NCBI GenBank assembly: GCA_037576215.1
Contig: JBANDB010000005.1
Span: forward strand, 5,952,001-6,016,000
Source: Armillaria gallica
Taxonomy: Eukaryota; Basidiomycota; Agaricomycetes; Agaricales; Physalacriaceae
Direction of reading: 5' to 3'
DNA: 64,000 nucleotides
A program made the translations under genes and the position numbers. Shown here piece by piece: positions 58,281-64,000 of this stretch; position 1 is the stretch's first letter; each line of letters begins with the position of its first letter. The notes under the pieces are model-generated. The model was not told the DNA's origin. It did no database searches and worked only from the letters and a program-made list of their open reading frames with translations.

Positions 58281-59935
58281 TTACCCTCTCTGATTGTCTG
58301 CCCTGCCAATTTGAACCAGTTTCTCGCCGTCTCAAAGGAATCAATAATGCGAAGAAACACCAGTGCTTCTCGTAATGCAAAGCCAAAGGTTGGTCTGGTT
58401 GGTCGCTGATTCCGGACCGACCAATTCATAAACAAACACCGCAAGCGCCACAAATCAACATCTTCTTCACTCACACAATGGATCTAGCAACGCTGTCGCA
58501 ACAGGCTCTGCGAGCATATATCAGAGGGTGCGCTATTCCTGTGGACTACAAAATGCTGGACCTAGCCTTGGTACATGACCAAGCAGTGCAAGGTGAATTC
58601 TTCTCTGTCTAGTTTCTACACCTTGTCTGACTGGTGACAACGAACAGTTACCGAACTCATGCGAGCTCCGATACCACCTCTGATTTTTGTTCAAAACGCT
58701 CAAGGCAAGGCTATAGGCCCTATTCCACTGGCATTGTGGTACAACCATAAGCTTCCTCAGCTCTTTCTGTTTAGCTATTTCTGCGCTGTCGAGGATGGTA
58801 AAGTTTCACTATACTTCCAGATATATACATCTTATAAGTAGCACACAGTTCCAGAGGATATTCTGCCACAATGCATCTGGTCATTGGAATAGATGATTCG
58901 TATCTTTCTAGAAGCTTCAGATGAGCAACTGAAGATATTTGCCCATATCGTGCCACAAGGGCAAGGCGACAGTATAACTGCAGAGATGGAGCGCTACGCC
59001 TCAGTGAAGCTTCCACTACAGTAAGCAGATTTCTCCATGTACTGATTAGTGATTGCATAGCTTCAAATTTGCCGATGCAAGCTGTCAGAGCATCTACTGT
59101 GAGTAGTTTTTGTTGCATTACTACTGCATATTCCACCTCTTATTCCTTGACAACAAACTTCTAGTACACCTCAAATCAACCAACCACTGGAAGCTCTATG
59201 CCATATTCAATGTTCCATGGAGCTGGATCAGAAGCACCACAGAAAGTCCACCGATATCTTCGTTATAAACCTGTATGTGGCCACAATCGTAGCCATTTCA
59301 CCTCATTGATTGTCGCTTGAAAGGGCATTATATGCTTCATATGCTGTATGTCTCACATGGGCAAGAACAGATGATTTACAAGCAAAAGCAATGCTATCCT
59401 GTGTAATGAACGACATAACATTTGAGGCAAGTTTTTGAACTATTTTTCATCGCGTCGAAGTGAAAGTCTATCTCGCCCGGGTCCTTCGGAGACTCAGGGA
59501 AGACGACAAGGCTCACAAGCTATATGTGCATTGCTTGTGGCCTCTACTAATGTTGTCTGATAAGACCTTTAGGGAGGTATGGTTGGTCAAATGGTTCAAG
59601 AAGCATTCACATGAATTTGGTGACACTATTTTGGTACAAATGTTCACTACTGACATTGAGCCGGCTGTGGATCCGGTTTTCATGGGCCTTGGTGGAACAA
59701 AATAGCTGAATCATAGGAAGGCAATGGTGAAGACCCTAATGCGTCAAGCTAGGAATTGCCGAAACTGCCGCGCTTGCGAACCGCAAGTGAAATTGTCGCT
59801 ATGCTCCAAATGCCAGCATGCATATTACTGGTCAGTGATATCTCGCTTGATTTCTTCCCAAATATTCAATCCTGAAATAATTGAAGTTCCAGAGACTGCC
59901 AGAAAATGAACTGGCCCTACCACAAGTATCTTCGA
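58280..59935 (+). pseudogene. Decayed paralogue of the MYND-like gene, truncated after the finger
   Basis: It is collinear with 36.0-37.7 kb, including upstream sequence and all exon-intron borders up to the start of exon 5. ATG at 58478; exon 2 keeps ELMRAPIPPLIFVQN. Stops: TAG 58890-58892 (Trp expected), TGA 59318-59320, TGA near 59436, and TAG 59703-59705 (Trp expected). The finger has CRNC, CSKC, YYWS and CQKMNW, sharing the YW change with the other copy, so that change predates the duplication. Similarity stops soon after CQKMNWPYHK, at the border with the minus-strand F-box-like gene. Confidence 0.8.
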
Positions 59936-59939
59936 CCTG

Positions 59940-60839
59940 TAGAGATTTCAAGGATGAAAATGCAATCTGCACCAGACATTTCTGGGGCTTGCCCCGTTGA
60001 GCAACGATAACCTGGAGCTCTGCGAGGTGAGGGAATGAAGAAAGTTGGGCCAAAAAACTGAGGTCGACCAAGTGCATTTCAATGTTCAATCTATGCAGCT
60101 GGCGCAAATTAGAGAAGCTGCCGAAGGGATATACTGGTTCTGGTTCTGAGAGAGACATTTCATCATCTGGGTTGAAGGGCATGGGTTGGTGAGCGAGGGT
60201 CAGTGAGTGAAGCCCTGGCACTTTCCAACCAACTGTCCATATAGACACAGAGAGGCCATATCAGCCTTTGAATCGGAAGGAAATGTAATCTCAACCTCAT
60301 CCAACAGAGGACTGGACAAAAATAGTAGCACAGAGGGATTGGTGGCAAAAGCCACATCAATGGTGAGTTTTTGCAATCTAGAAAGAAGGGGTTCCTGTTT
60401 CTCGGCAAGTCGTAGGAATATGGTTGGGGAGTGCAATGAGTGCAAGTGTGCTTCAAGATTGATAGAGCAGATACAGCTTGAGTATAGGTCGAACCTTGCC
60501 CATGTTTTGTCTGATATGGCATCGGGGGGTATCTGCGAGCTGTCAGTGTGGTCCAAGCGAAGCAGAATCATGACGTGCCCATGGAAGATGATCACTAGGT
60601 GAGATAGCACGAGGGAAGATGGTCAATAAAGGTTCCATCCTGCTTATGTCATGCCAGAGGCAATCTAGAACCGTGTCACAAGTACCATGGCATGTCAAAG
60701 CCAGGGTGCAGATGCTTTTGGTATGTAATTTGTCATTAAGCATGTCAGATATGCTGAGGTTTCTGCAGAGAAACTGGCATATGATGCCAAGTAGATCGGG
60801 ATTGTACAAAACGTCTTTGATTGGGCTAGCTGTTTCCAT
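59940..60839 (-). pseudogene. F-box-like gene, probably truncated or frameshifted
   Basis: ATG at 60839 begins METASPIKDVLYNPDLLGII; the F-box-like helix pattern is ALTCHGTCDTVLDCLWHDIS and MEPLLTIFP. A shift of frame near 60615 leads to KTWARFDLYSSCI and a leucine-rich part (LSRLQKLTIDVAFATN, LDEVEITFPSD), as in agaricomycete F-box proteins with LRR-like tails. Stops appear from about 60210 on. The 3' end abuts the decayed MYND copy. A small intron at the frame change is possible but none fits well. Confidence 0.5.
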
Positions 60840-60859
60840 GGGCTTGGGCTAGAGTGAAA

Positions 60860-63800
60860 AATAAGATAAGGTCCTGGGGAAGGTGACTCAGGAGGCTTGT
60901 GCCTAATGATTCTGAGATAGGAATTTATGTCACGCATCGTGGCTGGGTGTGAGAAATAGAAGAAAATGAAAGCTAGAAAGGCACGTGCATTGTGTATATT
61001 GGCACAATAGGGCACAATCGAATCTCATCAATGGTTTTTACAATGGATTCTCCAACCAACGGCTCACCTCGTATGATACAAGTACCCTAAACAGATACCA
61101 GAGCAGTCGGAATTTGAAGCTTTGCCAGGTGCCAGGCTAACTTCAACTTGTGACTTGGCTTAGAATAAGTTCTAATATCTAGATCAAAGATTATCTCGCG
61201 TTTGATCAAATAATAACGTCGAATAAAGGCGACCTGGGTTGTACTTAACACAGTCAACGGATGGAAATGACTCATTCCCACCACCACACTGAGTCTTGAA
61301 CACGGGATGGAGTCCCTGGTTTTTCTTGCAGGATTGATCATTGGCCACTTGGCATGGGCTTGTAGTAAGTCAAAGCCGCAGATTCCAAAACTTAGTTCAG
61401 CAGCGCTACCACTTGAGAGTAAGGTGGTGTGTTTTAATAAGTAAAGCGTGTCTTCCGTGGAACCTAGGTGGTGAAAATGTTGAGATAAGCATAAACTGAA
61501 CTGACCAGGCAGCGTTGGTGGATGTGCAAGCTGTGCTCAGATCATGAGATGGAGCTGTCACTAAGAAACCGGTTGACCTTGGAGGAAACAGAAGATTGAG
61601 TCTAGTTGGATACTTCAGTTATCAACGAGTCTCTACACATCTGTGTCAGCACTTCAGCGCTCCCGCAAAGATGATGATTCCAAGATAAGGTGTAGTCAAA
61701 GAGTGCCTGAACTTTAGAAGGAAAATTTAAAAAAGCAGTGCAGAAAGCCATGTGTATAGCAATTGATCACCATTGACTGTAGTCTATTGTTTAACATGTG
61801 GGGGTTTACTTGCAACCGCGTTATTACAAAGCATGACATAATTTGATTGCCATGAGTCGGCACTGCACCAAACAGAATCGGATTTGAGGATCCCGGCGGC
61901 AAGTTTAGAGTGCCGATTGCAAGCCAGTCAGTGCATCTGGACCGAAAATAATGCATGTACCACCTTTCCCTTCATAATAAATTCATTTTATGTGATAAGA
62001 GCATTTATATTGTAAATAAATAGCACTCTGTAGTCTTCATATGCATCCCAAGACCATAAATAAATCAGTTACGCGCTGCTGGATTTCCATCAAATTAGTA
62101 ATAACTGGGTTGCAAGGCAGATGGCCTGATTAAGCAACAGACTACATACAGACCATCCCTCCCTTCCATTGATAGGTCTGTATCATTGTCTGTCTACGAG
62201 AGACTACATTGACTGATGTGTGGAAGGGTTCAGAGCTGCCTCGAGGTTGTCACACAGTGCAAGCGTGTCTATTGAATATGTGTGAAGCAGCTTGGCGCTC
62301 AGAAGAATTAGACGGAACTGCAAGTGGTTGGCCTGGGAAGAGATATACTAATAACCTTGGAAATCCAGGGTCAAAAAAGTTGACAGGCTTCCCGTGAAGG
62401 TTATGGTAATGATTGCAAGACAAAAGGTCCATGACGCTGGGGCTTGATGATGAGTGTATGCTTTTGCTAGCTGTTGTGGTAGAATATTTTAGCTTGAGGG
62501 TTTGCCACCTCAAGGGTACCCAACAAATTGATATATCAATATGTGTATCTTATACATAAGCATGATATATCAATGCACTGTACATACCATCACTGTTTGA
62601 TATATCAGTTCCAATGAGCTCATGCATACAGCCTATCCTTGCCCATCGTTGGCCCCCACCACCCGCTGGATACCTGCCAACGTGCTTTGCTTCTGATGCC
62701 AGAAATGGCCTCATGCACGCACCATCATGAGTATGTGTCATTTTACCATCAGAAGACGTGTCTCTCCAGATTATTTTAGTGAGCATTTGAAGCATGCAAA
62801 ATTTCCAGAATTCCATCTGTATATTGTTCTTATTTCTTTTCAGTTGACATGAACGACAGGTGGTTTGTATTACAAAGGTACAAGTGGTATGTACAATGGC
62901 ATTAATCCCAAGACCTGAGGTCAATAGATGGGAGTGATGTCCAGTACTAATACCGTTGTGGGAGCGATTCAGCCGGGGGCCAGACAGGTGCATCTTTGAC
63001 AACCATGTCTCGGTACCTCAGTGTTAGTAGCACTGACCATCAAACTATCACAGCTTACCATACGCAGTCTGGCAGGTGTGATCGACATGAAGCTGCGAAA
63101 GCAGACGTAGCACTCAGGCTGAGGCGACATCCCACACCTCTATCTGTGGCACAGGGAAAGCATGGTATAGGCCTTATAATGGTCGACGTCTTAAACATCC
63201 ATGAGAGTCTAGAGAGATGTACAAGACACACCTTCTCTCTGCCTCATAAGATTTGCTCCTCGCTACAAGTCCAAATGGCAATCCAATCAAAATATTGTCT
63301 GTCTTCCAACAAGTCAGGAAACCAAGTCATGCTTTGAAGAACTGGGGGATGAGAGGAGATTTTCAGTGGTGAGGTCAACGCGAGGTTGTGGTAATGGTCA
63401 GCAATTCAGTGGTCACATCGTTGGTTGGAATTGATCAGAAGAAGCTGATACATTAATTCTATTGGTTCAGTTGACAGGTATTGATTGAACTGGACCTTTG
63501 CCTCGAAATGCTCACTTGCCTCTGTACATTCATTCAGGTATCACGAGATTAATGAGAGCGTAAGTATATTATTTGAATTACAATATGATTGTTTACTACT
63601 CTTGAGCATATTTTCATCAGCCCATAAAGGCACCATGGCAAGAAATTAATTTTCATCAGATGACGGCTCAAAAAATGGCAAATCCATTCCAAAGGCATGT
63701 AACTAACAATGGCACTCAGTGGAACTGTGAGACGAGGCATGAGAATAAAAAATTACATGTCTAGTAGCGCACTTGACAAGCCTCGACCAGACTATTATGA

Positions 63801-64000
63801 ACTGAAAGATCACAATTTACTGCTCTTCAACGGCATTGGTTCTGAACATGATGGTGGTTTCCGATCGGACATACAGAAATTTTGGTACATGCTATATACT
63901 GAGATTACTGGTGTCAGACAGGGATTAACAATTTAAGTAGCATTTTCATGGTCCTATGATGAAATGCCAATGTGTCAAATGGCACACCTTGTCCATCTTT
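60860..64000. other. Gene-poor region, no gene recognised
   Basis: Frames of 60-150 codons occur on both strands (for example minus 63002-62550 and plus 62996-63337), but none shows motifs or a splice chain. A trio of TGATATATCA palindromes lies at 62529-62607. The base composition is more AT-rich than in the gene regions. Confidence 0.35.
62529..62607. repeat. Three copies of the palindrome TGATATATCA
   Basis: Exact copies at 62529-62538, 62563-62572 and 62598-62607, spaced 34 and 35 bp apart. Confidence 0.7.

Noticed and set aside
1..64000. CRISPR arrays, bacterial operons or viral genomes
   Set aside because: No regularly spaced direct repeats, no ribosome-binding-site-led gene strings; introns and transposon types are those of a fungus.

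Overview
The window is nuclear DNA of a filamentous basidiomycete, most likely an agaricomycete. Genes carry many short introns (about 44-71 nt, GT..AG). The gene families are typical of that group: BTB/POZ, F-box, HET-domain, MYND-type, a many-exon cytochrome P450 and a Set3-like PHD-SET protein. The transposons are a chromodomain Ty3 element and a CCHC/APE/RT/RNase H LINE. No plasmid, phage, CRISPR or bacterial operon signal was seen.

Layout. 0-6 kb: a decayed inverted copy of the PHD-SET gene, an unrecognised multi-exon minus-strand gene, a decayed BTB copy, then an intact five-exon BTB gene (575 aa). 6-9 kb: the PHD-SET gene (738 aa). 9-14 kb: a frameshifted remnant, a second decayed BTB copy, a small C2-like gene, and an intact three-exon F-box gene (763 aa). 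14.6-15 kb: a 328-bp inverted-repeat element packed with CGATTA motifs. 16-23 kb: degenerate duplicated blocks (PHD-SET fragments, a decayed BTB copy, an unknown gene pair). 22.9-33.1 kb: a HET-domain gene split by an 8.4-kb Ty3/chromovirus with 399-bp LTRs and a 5-bp target duplication. 33.8-35.1 kb: a decaying unrecognised gene. 36.2-38.5 kb: a MYND-like gene with one stop codon in an otherwise open 645-codon frame. 38.7-42.4 kb: a second copy of the 16-19.5 kb block. 43.1-45.7 kb: a P450 with about 17 exons and one nonsense codon near its end. 48.9-57.8 kb: a dead LINE ending in a 40-A tail and itself interrupted by a 1.4-kb ACTAGT-rich insertion. 58.3-60 kb: a decayed MYND paralogue. 60-60.9 kb: an F-box-like gene on the minus strand. 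60.9-64 kb: no gene recognised.

The intact genes do not form a pathway. The common theme is duplication and decay: one apparently functional copy (BTB, PHD-SET) beside several relics, and transposons inside genes. Most nonsense codons, both in the transposons and in the broken host genes, fit C-to-T change (mostly CGA to TGA). That points to cytosine-methylation-driven mutation as the main decay process here. Exon models were built by eye; where the summed coding length is a multiple of three (BTB, F-box, PHD-SET, MYND) they are firm.
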